Below, in pieces: positions 8,781-16,685 of a DNA stretch of 32,025 nucleotides. The translations under genes and the position numbers were made by a program. Source of the stretch: JAAYAY01 sp964429355 (GTDB lineage Bacteria; Planctomycetota; Planctomycetia; Pirellulales; Thermoguttaceae); the NCBI GenBank assembly GCA_964429355.1, contig CAYSCH010000064.1:1-32025 (forward strand), in the 5' to 3' direction. The notes beneath the pieces are model-generated. The model did no database searches. It was not told where the DNA came from and saw only the letters and a list, made by a program, of their open reading frames with translations. Position 1 is the first letter of the stretch. Each line of letters begins with the position of its first letter.

Positions 8781-9197
8781 CTACACCCGGATCGTTTGGA
8801 TCCGCTCGACGATCTCCTTGGCCGAGAACAAACGGCCTTTGCCGCAGCCGGGGCAGTTCCGGCACGTCTCTTTCCAATCATCCTTCGTCTCAACCGTTGA
8901 CTCCCAGAAGGGCCACGTCCGGCATTGCCGGGGGCGAGCCTCGTAGGCCAGGCATTGACGGCGGTCCGGGTCGAACATCACACAATCCCCGTTGTCGTAC
9001 TCGATCAGACTCCGCCGCACACCGACCCGTCGGACATACGTGGCCTCGAACTCCTCGGGCGACAACCCGACGATCTTCGCCAGGCCTCGAATCTCGTCGC
9101 CAGTGACCCACACGTAACCTGGAGCCCCGGTGCAACAGTCTCCGCAACCGGTGCACTCGAACCGCAACCCGCTATGGAACCATGTCTTCCCGCTCAT
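8781..9197 (-). CDS. YkgJ-family cysteine-cluster protein
   Basis: A 138-residue protein of the YkgJ-like family (putative zinc or iron-sulfur binding). The N-terminal motif CTGCGDCCTG is followed by a YVWVTGDEIRGLAKIVGLSPEEF segment, then CVMFDPDRRQCLAYEARPRQCRTWPFW, the usual family core. A C-terminal pair CRNCPGC adds further ligands. The ATG at 9195-9197 overlaps the TGA stop of the upstream oxidoreductase gene (ATGA), so the two are very likely translationally coupled. The exact biochemical role of the family is not established. Coupling suggests that it serves the oxidoreductase, perhaps in cluster assembly or metal supply; that part is inference. Confidence 0.88.
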   Translation of the reverse strand: MSGKTWFHSGLRFECTGCGDCCTGAPGYVWVTGDEIRGLAKIVGLSPEEFEATYVRRVGVRRSLIEYDNGDCVMFDPDRRQCLAYEARPRQCRTWPFWESTVETKDDWKETCRNCPGCGKGRLFSAKEIVERIQTIRV

Positions 9198-12166
9198 GTG
9201 ACCATCAGGTCCTTTCCTTGCTTGCTCAGAAGTTCGCGGATCTGAGGCATCAGTCCGTAGGCGTAGGCCAACAGCTTGATCGGATGGATCGTGGGCTTCG
9301 AGGTTCCCTGTTCCATCTGCATCTTGCAGGCGCTGCATTCGGTCGTTCCCGCCTGGAAATCGTCCTCCCGCATGCGATGGAGCAATCCGCGGGCCACCCT
9401 CAGGCTCGCCCGATAGTTGGCGCTCTTGATGCCGTAGGTCCCCGCCATGCCGGAGCACCCTTCCTCGCAACGCTGTACAGACAGGCCGGGAATCAGTCTC
9501 AGAAGGTTCTCCCCCGGCGATCCCACGTTGAGTGCTTTCATCCGGCAGGGCATATGATAGCCAAGGGAGAAATTGACCGGGTTGAAATCGAGCTGCAGCT
9601 TGCCGACCGTGTGCATCTTCCATAGATAGGAGCAGATCTCCGACGAGTTCTCGGCAACGAGCCGGGCATCCTCCTCATCGAGAAGTTGGGGATATTCGTG
9701 CCGGAGGCAAACCGCCGCCGCCGGCTCGGATGCCACCACGTGATAGCCCTGGCGGATGGCTTCTGCCAGAATGGTCACGTTCTTGCGCGCGAAGCGGCGC
9801 GCGATATCCAAAGCCCCGTCGGCGATCGCGGCCATTCCCGCCTGCTTCTGTCCCGGGGGAACGAACACGGCAACGCCATTGTGCTTCAGAACCGCCACGG
9901 TCGCCTCGGCCAACTGGGGGTCGTGGTAGTTGGCGTAAAGGTCGACAAAGTAGGCCACCTTGCGTTCGCTGGTCCGTGTGGGGCGCACGAGACGCCGGCG
10001 CGCTGCCCGCCGCAGAAAGTTCCTGGAAGTCACCCTCGGTAGCTTGCGCCCCTGGGAAATTCCAAAACATTTCTCAATCACCCAACGGCATCGCCGATTG
10101 CCGATGGCCCAGTTGGCAAAGGGACTCACTCGGCTGGCCAGCGCCGACACGAGATCCAATCGGGCCGCGATCCAATCCCTCAGCTTCAGCCCGTGAGCGG
10201 CCACATAGGCGCCCTTCCCCTCGAGCATGAGTTTCGGGATGTCGACACCGGCCGGGCACTCCGTGCGGCACATGTGGCAGTGGATGCAGAGATCCGCAAT
10301 CGACTTGAAAGCTTCGCCTGTGAGGCTTTCCAACTCCAGCCCGCCGGTCAGCACGGCATGGATCAGATTGGCCTTGGCGCGGGGCGACGCCTCTTCCGAC
10401 GGACTGACGCGAAACAGGGGGCACATCCGTCCGCCGGGCGTCTGGCTCCGACAATCGCCGCACGTGTTGCACAAGGCAACAGCGTCCCGCACTTGCGCGG
10501 GATCCCAATTGAGCTGAAGTTCCAGGAGGTCTCGCAGACCCGATTGTTCTCCGCCCGTCTCCTGGCCGGATCCGGCCGGCAACGTTGTCCGCAGATCTCG
10601 CTGAACGTCTTCGGGGTTGGCGCCCACAACCTTCCCGGGATTGAGGATGCCATCGGGATCAAACACGTCTTTGACCTGGCGAAACACGTCGTAGAGCTGG
10701 CCGAATTGTTCCTGAAGATATCGGGATCGGCTGAGCCCCGACGCACGTTCGGCGCCGATCGTACCCCCGGCCGCTATCACTTCCTCGTAAAGCGAGTCCG
10801 ACAGGCGGCGCACCATGTGGGGCCCGTCTGAACTGGCCAGATCGAGGAAGGGGCGAAGCATCAGTTGCCCCTGCGCCGCGTGTCCCACGATCGATGCGGT
10901 TACCTCCAACCGCTTGAGTACGTTCTGAACTCGAACCACGAACTCGGGTAGTGCCTCCGGCTCCACCGCCAGGTCGTCAATTACCGGTACGGGACGTACC
11001 ATACCCTTCATGCGATACCAGGTGGGCCGCACCATCCGGGCCAGGGCCCAGCATACCTCGAACTCCTGGCGGTCCATTGCCCGCCGCGCCCCGAAGGCCA
11101 AACGCCGCCGCTCCCAGATGTCGTCGGTCATCGCCCGCAGCCGCTCTCCCACTTCGTGGCGATCGTCGCCGTCCAATTCCACGACGAGCGCCGCCTCGGT
11201 GTTCTCCGGGATCAACGATTCGAACCGGTCGTCCATCTCGCGGGCCAGACTGAGATGCCTGCGATCCATCAACTCGCACGCGGTCGCACCGTGATCTCGC
11301 ACGAGGAGCGCGGCCTTCACCGCGCTCTCCAGGCTCGGGAACATCAACAGGGCCGCGCCGCGCGAGGCCGGCAATTCCTGGATCGCCAGCCGAGCCTCAG
11401 TGATCACCCCTAAAGTCCCTTCCGATCCGGCAATCAATCCTGCCAGGTTCAGCGAAGTATCGTCCAGGATATCCCAAAGATGATACCCGGCGCGGCTGAC
11501 CGGCGTTTTCGGCCTGTTCTCCTCGATCACCGTCTCCTTGGCCCGAATCAGTCGGTTCACCGCGTGAACGATCTCGCGCTTCGTCGGGTGGGCGGTGGCC
11601 GCTTCGCCGTCGTCCAGGGGCTCTCTTCCGATCTCCAGAATCTGCCCGTTGGCCAGGACGACCTGCAACCCGAGAATATGCCGAGAGGGAGAGCCATACT
11701 TGAGCCAGTGGCTTCCTGCTCCATCGATGGCCAGCATGCTTCCGACGGTCGTCGTTTCACTCACTCCCGGGTCCGGGCCGAACGTCCGGCCCGACTGGGC
11801 CAGATACTCATTGAGCCGTTCGCGTACGATACCCGGTTGCACGCGCACCATGCGATCGTCCGCGTTGACGATCCGGCGGAGATAACGCGAGCAATCCAGA
11901 ACCAGCCCCCGGCCCAAGGCTGCACCAGCCGTGCCCGTCCCGCTACCCCGGGCATGGACCGGAATCCCTTTTGCCGAAGCGTACTCCAGACATGCCGACA
12001 CGTCCGCCACCGTCCGCGGCCTTACCACGCCCAAGGGCCGGATCTGGTAGATACTCGCGTCTCCCGCATAAAGCTGCAGGAATACGTCGTCGCACCGCAC
12101 GTCGCCGGCAATCCGCCCCCGGAGGTCTGCCTGGATTCGTTCGCGCAGTTGGTCGAGATGGGGCAT
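9194..12166 (-). CDS. FAD-binding and [Fe-S]-binding oxidoreductase (glycolate/D-lactate dehydrogenase type)
   Basis: A 990-residue fusion of a GlcD-like flavin subunit and a GlcF-like iron-sulfur subunit. Residues about 40-260 form the PCMH-type FAD domain (IRPLGVVRPRTVADV, HARGSGTGTAGAALG, GSEGTLGVIT). Residues 265-512 form the FAD-oxidase C-terminal domain, ending ILNPGK. The first cluster motif is CNTCGDC...MCP (566-582) and the second is a canonical CX2CX2CX3CP, CIHCHMCRTECP (627-638). The last third carries cysteine-rich patterns (YHMPCRM, CEEGCSG, CSACKMQ) like the CCG domain that binds a further cluster in such enzymes. The substrate is probably a 2-hydroxy acid such as D-lactate or glycolate, with electrons passed to the respiratory chain; the exact substrate cannot be read. 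It follows folE by 45 bases and overlaps the YkgJ-like gene. Confidence 0.92.
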   Translation of the reverse strand: MPHLDQLRERIQADLRGRIAGDVRCDDVFLQLYAGDASIYQIRPLGVVRPRTVADVSACLEYASAKGIPVHARGSGTGTAGAALGRGLVLDCSRYLRRIVNADDRMVRVQPGIVRERLNEYLAQSGRTFGPDPGVSETTTVGSMLAIDGAGSHWLKYGSPSRHILGLQVVLANGQILEIGREPLDDGEAATAHPTKREIVHAVNRLIRAKETVIEENRPKTPVSRAGYHLWDILDDTSLNLAGLIAGSEGTLGVITEARLAIQELPASRGAALLMFPSLESAVKAALLVRDHGATACELMDRRHLSLAREMDDRFESLIPENTEAALVVELDGDDRHEVGERLRAMTDDIWERRRLAFGARRAMDRQEFEVCWALARMVRPTWYRMKGMVRPVPVIDDLAVEPEALPEFVVRVQNVLKRLEVTASIVGHAAQGQLMLRPFLDLASSDGPHMVRRLSDSLYEEVIAAGGTIGAERASGLSRSRYLQEQFGQLYDVFRQVKDVFDPDGILNPGKVVGANPEDVQRDLRTTLPAGSGQETGGEQSGLRDLLELQLNWDPAQVRDAVALCNTCGDCRSQTPGGRMCPLFRVSPSEEASPRAKANLIHAVLTGGLELESLTGEAFKSIADLCIHCHMCRTECPAGVDIPKLMLEGKGAYVAAHGLKLRDWIAARLDLVSALASRVSPFANWAIGNRRCRWVIEKCFGISQGRKLPRVTSRNFLRRAARRRLVRPTRTSERKVAYFVDLYANYHDPQLAEATVAVLKHNGVAVFVPPGQKQAGMAAIADGALDIARRFARKNVTILAEAIRQGYHVVASEPAAAVCLRHEYPQLLDEEDARLVAENSSEICSYLWKMHTVGKLQLDFNPVNFSLGYHMPCRMKALNVGSPGENLLRLIPGLSVQRCEEGCSGMAGTYGIKSANYRASLRVARGLLHRMREDDFQAGTTECSACKMQMEQGTSKPTIHPIKLLAYAYGLMPQIRELLSKQGKDLMVT

Positions 12167-12211
12167 GGCCGATATGTCATGGATCGGGTGATCGTCACCA
12201 CAAAAGATCGC

Positions 12212-12859
12212 TCAGCGATCTCCGTAAATCAGCGTCATGATCTCCGAACGCGTCGTGGGGCGCGTGCGGAAAGCGCCTTTCATCGCCGAGGTCACGCAGA
12301 CCGCTCCCGGCTTTCTTACACCGCGAACGGTCATGCAGGTGTGCACGGCCTCGATCACGACGGCAACTCCCTTCACCTGGAGTTCCTCTTCCAGAAGTCG
12401 GGCAATCTCCTCTGTCATCCGTTCCTGGACCTGGGGGCGATGCGCGACCACCTCGACCACTCGTGCAAGCTTGCTCAATCCCACGACCCGACCGCCCGGC
12501 AGGTAACCGATGTGTGCCTTTCCCATGAAGGGCAACATGTGGTGCTCACACACGCTGTCGAAGCTGATGTCCCGAACGAGCACGACCTCGTCGTACTTCT
12601 CGGTGAAGAACTTCTTCAGGTGGATCCGTGGGTCCTCGTGCAATCCCGCGAACAGCTCCGCGTACATCCGTGCGACCCGAGCGGGGGTCTCCCGGAGCCC
12701 CTCACGATCAGGGTCCTCTCCCACTGCAAAAAGAATCTCACGAACCGCCCGCTCGATCCGCTTCTGGTCGACGGCCCCTCCCCGCTTCGGCTCTCCATCG
12801 TCCAGTTCCACGAGCAAGCTGCCGTCGATTCGGTCGCCGTCTTTTCCACACAATGTCAT
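12212..12859 (-). CDS. folE: GTP cyclohydrolase I
   Basis: Converts GTP to 7,8-dihydroneopterin triphosphate, the first step of tetrahydrofolate synthesis and also a precursor for queuosine. From ATG 12859 the protein is 215 residues. It has the zinc site CEHHMLP (C104, H107) and HTCMTVRGV (C175), plus the substrate motifs ETPARVARMY and GLSKLARVV. An in-frame TTG at 12910 would add 17 residues but lies at the very edge of the hairpin element; the ATG is preceded by a purine-rich AGGGAAAGCGGGAAA. The first 30 residues are charged and variable, as in the family. It is first in a minus-strand unit with the FAD/Fe-S oxidoreductase and the YkgJ-like gene. Confidence 0.95.
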   Translation of the reverse strand: MTLCGKDGDRIDGSLLVELDDGEPKRGGAVDQKRIERAVREILFAVGEDPDREGLRETPARVARMYAELFAGLHEDPRIHLKKFFTEKYDEVVLVRDISFDSVCEHHMLPFMGKAHIGYLPGGRVVGLSKLARVVEVVAHRPQVQERMTEEIARLLEEELQVKGVAVVIEAVHTCMTVRGVRKPGAVCVTSAMKGAFRTRPTTRSEIMTLIYGDR

Positions 12860-12910
12860 TTTCCCGCTTTCCCTGTCAGTCCCTCGTGCCTCGCTCCCCT
12901 CTACCCCCAA

Positions 12911-13023
12911 TGGAGATCACTGAAAAAGTCAGTTCCGTTGACGTAAGTCCTTATTGTTCGTCGTCTCGTCGACCGAGAAATAAGGACTTACGTCGAGTCC
13001 GGGCACTTTTTCAGTGATCTCCA
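12911..13023. mobile_element. MITE-like 113-bp inverted-repeat element
   Basis: The outer arms are a perfect 19-bp inverted repeat, TGGAGATCACTGAAAAAGT at 12911-12929 and its complement at 13005-13023. A second perfect 16-bp inverted pair lies inside (12940-12955 and 12979-12994), separated from the outer arms by equal 10-base non-pairing spacers. The centre is 23 bases. AAT at 12909-12911 and 13023-13025 could be a 3-bp target duplication if the element ends one base further in. It has no coding capacity. This is what a non-autonomous transposable element derived from an insertion sequence looks like. It lies just upstream of folE. Confidence 0.6.
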
Positions 13024-13290
13024 ATGATAGGTGGGCCGCTCGTCAACGGTCAAGAGGCCGGCATTCTCAGCGCACAGTTGGCGTTCCGCTATCACACCCA
13101 AACGGCGGCAAATTGTCGCCGCCTGAAACCACCAGCCCGCAACAGCCGCATCCTGCCCTCCTCGCGAGCCAAGAACCTGCCCCAAATCGGAAGGAAGCGG
13201 CGGAGATACCTTTCGAATTCGAACAGGAGTCTGCGCGGACCGAACTCCACCGCGAATTCCTCCTGCCCGCCATCTCATGTCGGCCTGGCG

Positions 13291-13998
13291 TCAATTCCAG
13301 CTCGGTACCGGCGGAAAGGGTAAATCACCCCTGCCGCATGGACGCGTATCGCAGCTCAATGCCACGAGCCGCTCGGCCAGAATTTCGGCCCGGCACACGA
13401 CATCGTCCTCTCCCAAAAGCACCAGCTTCTCGGCCTCATCCATATCGATCAGGTAGGCAATCAGATCTGTCACGGTACCCAGAGATATCTCTCGCCGCAA
13501 CAACTCCGACAACTGCCTCGTCGCATCGGGCACGAAGGGTAGAATAGACCCCATCGCCTGCCGTAGCTCCTCCAGCAGTTCACCCACGCGTGAATCATCG
13601 TTCTCCGGATACCGGTCTTGGCGAAGTATCGCCCTCGCACTGCGAAAAGTCTTCCCAGTCTCCAGTTCGCCCACGATCTGGACCCGCGAAACCCCCGCCA
13701 GGAGAATATTGTGCGATTTGTCCCCCAGTGCGTGGTCCACCAGCACGCGCCCCAGGCAGGCGTGGGGTGAGACGGGCGGACTCCCCTCGTAGTTGTTCTC
13801 CCAGCCCGGCATGAGAGTCGCCATAGCGATCATCCGGTCGCCCGCCAGCGATTCCGCCAGCAAATCGCAGTAACGCGGTTCAAAGACGTGCAGGGGCTGA
13901 ACGACATGCGGAAACAGCACCAGGTTCGGCAAGGGAAACAGCCGCACGGTCCCCGAGAAGTCCTCAGGCGAAAAGGTGAACTGCGGATGCTCGGTCAT
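13291..13998 (-). CDS. Lon N-terminal (substrate-binding) domain protein
   Basis: A 235-residue stand-alone LonN/PUA-like domain protein. The segment FPLPNLVLFPHVVQPLHVFEPRYCDLL is the family signature, followed by the typical MATLMPGWE and HACLGRVLVDH strands and a helical C-terminal half ending in LIDMDEAEKLVLL. It has no AAA+ or protease domain, so it is not Lon itself. Such short proteins are widespread; their role is not settled and may be protein or peptide recognition. It starts at ATG 13998 with a GGGAGG ribosome site about ten bases upstream. No close same-strand neighbour is present: the folE unit begins about 430 bases downstream, beyond the hairpin element. Confidence 0.9.
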   Translation of the reverse strand: MTEHPQFTFSPEDFSGTVRLFPLPNLVLFPHVVQPLHVFEPRYCDLLAESLAGDRMIAMATLMPGWENNYEGSPPVSPHACLGRVLVDHALGDKSHNILLAGVSRVQIVGELETGKTFRSARAILRQDRYPENDDSRVGELLEELRQAMGSILPFVPDATRQLSELLRREISLGTVTDLIAYLIDMDEAEKLVLLGEDDVVCRAEILAERLVALSCDTRPCGRGDLPFPPVPSWN

Positions 13999-14092
13999 GA
14001 CGGCTCATCCTCCCGCACAGCCTGGCCAGGGGCCCGTGCGGCAGAAAAATGCTTCGGTCGATGTAACTGCTTGTTTGAATTAAGGTTGTGCC

Positions 14093-14265
14093 AAACGGCC
14101 TTGCGTGATTCGCGGAAAAAACCGTCGTCCTGAAGATACCTGCGTGGGCTTGCCCCCGCGCTCGGGTTGTGTCCCGTGTCTTCCCCGCCAACTCTGTCAG
14201 TCCCGTCCCATCGAGTTCCTGATCGCCTTGCCGCAATCTCCTCTGGGAATCACGCAAGGCCATTT
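14093..14265. repeat. Interval bounded by a 19-bp inverted repeat
   Basis: Left arm 14093-14111 (AAACGGCCTTGCGTGATTC) and right arm 14247-14265 are inverted copies with one mismatch in 19. The enclosed 135 bases contain no convincing gene. It could be a remnant of a small mobile element or a long-range RNA stem in the leader of the Lon-domain gene. Confidence 0.4.
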
Positions 14266-14321
14266 CGGTTGTCGTTGTCGCGACAATGCAGAAAGACGAC
14301 GCTCCTCTTAGTCAATGATAG

Positions 14322-14394
14322 CTCAAGAAGCCCTCACAAAACGTACGAGTCTCCCACGGGCATGGATGTGCACAACCCGTGGTTTTGTTAGCGG
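14322..14394 (+). repeat. 74-bp structured repeat, copy A
   Basis: First of four related units of about 74 bp. Core features are CCTCACAAAACGTACGAG, then CCCACGGGCATGGATGTG and GTGGTTTTGTTAGCGG. In this copy CCACGGG pairs with CCCGTGG around a 16-base loop, and the outer ACAAAAC pairs with GTTTTGT. Confidence 0.85.
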
Positions 14395-14473
14395 CTCTAA
14401 GAAGCCCTAACAGAATGTACGGGTTTTCCAAGGGCATGGTTGGGTACAATCGGTGGGTTCATCAACGGTTCGA
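14395..14473 (+). repeat. 74-bp structured repeat, copy B (degenerate)
   Basis: Directly follows copy A in tandem, with CCCTAACAGAATGTACGGG, AAGGGCATGG and CAATCGGTGGGTTCATCAACGG matching the unit with many substitutions. The outer pairing is lost. Its right end overlaps the last codons and the stop codon of the DUF309 gene on the other strand. Confidence 0.75.
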
Positions 14474-14857
14474 GGAGTTGCTTTCGGGGGGACTCAACCG
14501 AATCGAGGGGCGATGCACAAGATCCCCGGGTGCCTGTGCCCGGATGCCCACGTTCTCGTCGAAGCATTGGCGAACGCAACGTACGAACTGGTCTACATCC
14601 AGCCCATGATGCCACGGGCGATAACGCTCGAGGTAAGCCGCCGAACTGGCCACCAACTTCCGCGATCCCACTTCATTGCCGTTCTCGAGGTGGTAGAGAG
14701 CGACCGCCGCCTGGATCAGCCCCTGGTAGAACCGGCGATTCTCGCCCGTCTCTTCGATCCAGAGCTCTTCCCACACCTCATGGCTGTCGAAGTACTCACC
14801 TCGATTGAAATGCTCAATCCCTTGCAGATAGAGCGCAGCATACTGCAGGTCTGCCAT
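14462..14857 (-). CDS. DUF309-family protein
   Basis: A 131-residue helical protein of the DUF309 family. The family core is plain in the first half: GIEHFNRGEYFDSHEVWEEL, then a short turn, then RFYQGLIQAAVALYHLENGN. Residues 1-95 hold the domain; the last 35 residues are variable. The stop codon and last residues lie inside the degenerate repeat copy B. The family function is unknown; the small helical bundle with conserved His and Glu residues (HEVWEELW) could be a metal-dependent enzyme, but that is a guess. It starts at ATG 14857, only about 20 bases from copy C, so its leader consists of repeat sequence. Confidence 0.9.
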   Translation of the reverse strand: MADLQYAALYLQGIEHFNRGEYFDSHEVWEELWIEETGENRRFYQGLIQAAVALYHLENGNEVGSRKLVASSAAYLERYRPWHHGLDVDQFVRCVRQCFDENVGIRAQAPGDLVHRPSIRLSPPESNSSNR

Positions 14858-14878
14858 CGCAACGGTCTCGCCAATCCG

Positions 14879-14952
14879 TCTAAGAAACCCTCACAAAACG
14901 TACGAGTTTCCCACGGGCATGGATGTGCCCAATCGGTGGTTTTGTTAGCGGT
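14879..14952 (+). repeat. 74-bp structured repeat, copy C
   Basis: Nearly identical to copy D and in direct tandem with it. Inverted pairs ACAAAAC/GTTTTGT, CCAC/GTGG and GGGCA/TGCCC nest into one long hairpin with unequal internal loops. Confidence 0.88.
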
Positions 14953-15028
14953 TCTAAGAAACCCTCACAAAACGTACGAGTTTCCCACGGGCATGGACGT
15001 GCCCAATCGGTGGTTTTGTTAGCGGCAC
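14953..15028 (+). repeat. 74-bp structured repeat, copy D
   Basis: Differs from copy C by a single base in the core (GGATGTG to GGACGTG), at a position predicted to be in the apical loop. It ends at TTAGCGGCAC. Confidence 0.88.
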
Positions 15029-15281
15029 TAATACGTTTCTCGCGTATCGGCCTGTGGAATCAGTTTCGAATGGGTCGACTGGGGGGTACAATCGTACCGA
15101 TAGGCGGCCCCCGTCGACAGATTATAGGATCCTGCCCGTCCAGGCCATCCCTCTGTGAATCCAGTATTCCATCATTCCACAAAGCGTTGGCACCCATCGA
15201 TCGAGGGTCGGCCCGCCAGTGGGGTCGCATTCCGCGAACGTCCCTCAGGCCGGTCGCCTGCCGCCCGATCTCCGGTGCCTC
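15029..15281. other. Gene-free leader region before nth
   Basis: From the end of the last 74-bp repeat to the nth promoter I see no gene, RNA or repeat. Together with the nth promoter and leader, the gene-free interval from repeat D to the nth start is 337 bases. Confidence 0.4.
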
Positions 15282-15310
15282 TTGACAGCCCGTCCGCCTC
15301 GTTTGACAAT
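15282..15310 (+). promoter_or_regulatory. Candidate sigma-70-type promoter of nth
   Basis: A perfect TTGACA (15282-15287) is followed after 17 bases by GACAAT (15305-15310), a 4/6 match to the -10 consensus. The expected start of transcription near 15317 is about 50 bases before the nth start codon. Confidence 0.5.
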
Positions 15311-15365
15311 CCCCTCTGACTATTCCTCCCTCCCCCACCAGGGCTCTAACGGACAACTCGCTCTC

Positions 15366-16019
15366 ATGGCTTGTACTGCGGAAGAGAAACGGCGCGCCCA
15401 AAAAATCGTTCGCATCCTCGCTCGGCAGTATCCCGACGCAACCTGTTCGCTCGACTTCTCCACACCGCTCGAATTGCTTGTGGCCACCATTCTTTCGGCC
15501 CAGTGTACCGACCAACGCGTGAATCTCGTCACCAAGGACCTTTTCAAGAAGTACCGTTCTGCGGCCGATTACGCGACGGCCGCTCCGGCCGCGCTGGAAG
15601 CCGATATCAAGAGCACCGGATTCTATCGCAACAAAGCCAAGAGCATCCGCGAGTGCTGCCGTCAACTCCTGGACGAATACGGCGGCCAGGTCCCCCAGGA
15701 TCTGGAATCTCTGGTCAGACTTCCCGGAATCGGACGCAAGACAGCCAACGTGATCCTGGGTACCGCCTTCGGTATTCCTTCCGGCGTTGTTGTCGACACC
15801 CACGTGGGACGCCTCAGCCGGCGTATGGGCCTGACGCGTCAGAAGGACGCCGTGAAGGTCGAGAACGACCTCATCGAGCGGATTCCCAAGCAGCAATGGA
15901 TCGTCTTCAGCCACCAGATGATCCAGCTCGGCCGCCAATTCTGCGCCGCCCGAAAACCGAAATGCCAAGAATGCCCCCTCCGGGAGGTTTGCCCGAAGAC
16001 CGGGATCGAGCTATCCTGA
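15366..16019 (+). CDS. nth: Endonuclease III
   Basis: DNA glycosylase/AP lyase that removes oxidised pyrimidines in base excision repair. The helix-hairpin-helix LPGIGRKTANVILG supplies the catalytic lysine (K125), and VVDTHVGRLSRR supplies the catalytic aspartate (D144). The C-terminal C-X6-C-X2-C-X5-C motif (C193, C200, C203, C209) binds the [4Fe-4S] cluster. Length is 217 residues from ATG 15366, close to the E. coli enzyme. The open frame extends upstream, but that extension shows no family similarity. dcd follows 36 bases later on the same strand, so the two are probably co-transcribed. Confidence 0.97.
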   Translation: MACTAEEKRRAQKIVRILARQYPDATCSLDFSTPLELLVATILSAQCTDQRVNLVTKDLFKKYRSAADYATAAPAALEADIKSTGFYRNKAKSIRECCRQLLDEYGGQVPQDLESLVRLPGIGRKTANVILGTAFGIPSGVVVDTHVGRLSRRMGLTRQKDAVKVENDLIERIPKQQWIVFSHQMIQLGRQFCAARKPKCQECPLREVCPKTGIELS

Positions 16020-16055
16020 CAGTTTCATTCATTAGCCCCACGCAACAGAATCGCG

Positions 16056-16634
16056 ATGATCCTCTCCGGCAAAGAGATTCGAGCTCAGTTGGGCACGAAC
16101 ATCATTATCGACCCCTTCCACGAAGCGCAGCTCAACCCCAATAGCTACAACCTCACCCTTCACGATGAGCTGATGGTCTACGAGGAAGTGGAACTCGATA
16201 TGCGTAAGGCCAATCGCGTGCGGCGCATGACCATCCCTCCCGACGGCAGGGTGATTCAGCCGAACCAACTCTATCTCGGACGTACCGTCGAACGAACCGA
16301 GACCCGGAATTTCGTCCCCATGATCGAGGGCCGGTCATCGATCGGGAGGCTGGGTTTGTTCGTTCACGTAACGGCCGGATTCGGCGATGTCGGCTTCCGC
16401 GGTTACTGGACCCTTGAAATGTTCGCCGTTCAACCCATACGAATCTACCCTGGCGTTCCCATCTGCCAGATCTTCTATCACGAAATTCGCGGCCCGATCG
16501 TTGAGTATGTCAGCGACAAGTACCAGGACAATACCGACATCCAGCCCAGTCTGCTCTTCAAGGAACTCGATCCCACTCGCCGCCACGACCCCCAGATGAA
16601 ACTCCCTTTCAACCTGGAGCAGCCGGGCGATTGA
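16056..16634 (+). CDS. dcd: dCTP deaminase
   Basis: Deaminates dCTP to dUTP on the way to dTTP. The 192-residue protein starts MILSGKEIRAQL and has the family strands LNPNSYNLTLHDEL, the MIEGRSSIGRLGLFVHVTAGFGDVGF substrate segment, and GYWTLEMFAVQP with the expected catalytic glutamate. The C-terminal KYQDNTDIQPSLLFKEL is the nucleotide-closing tail. Some relatives are bifunctional and also hydrolyse dUTP; that cannot be decided here. It lies 36 bases after nth. Both genes protect DNA from wrong or damaged pyrimidines, though the link may be only positional. Confidence 0.94.
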   Translation: MILSGKEIRAQLGTNIIIDPFHEAQLNPNSYNLTLHDELMVYEEVELDMRKANRVRRMTIPPDGRVIQPNQLYLGRTVERTETRNFVPMIEGRSSIGRLGLFVHVTAGFGDVGFRGYWTLEMFAVQPIRIYPGVPICQIFYHEIRGPIVEYVSDKYQDNTDIQPSLLFKELDPTRRHDPQMKLPFNLEQPGD

Positions 16635-16685
16635 ATCCCGGGCGTCCCAGAAGTGCTGTCTGCCCCGGAGCGATGGAGTTATCCC

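Noticed and set aside
11480..12946. Long plus-strand open frame opposite folE and the oxidoreductase
   Set aside because: It runs antisense to two securely identified genes and across the hairpin element; its protein looks random.
13140..13215. SRP RNA because of a GGAAGGAAGCGGCG stretch
   Set aside because: Only this short stretch resembles the SRP core; the matching opposite strand of the hairpin and the rest of the RNA are missing.
14322..15028. CRISPR array
   Set aside because: The 74-bp units are in direct contact without unique spacers, occur as two pairs around a gene, and no cas gene is in the window.
15060..15968. Minus-strand open frame of about 300 codons opposite nth
   Set aside because: nth has all catalytic and cluster residues on the plus strand; the reverse frame is its shadow.
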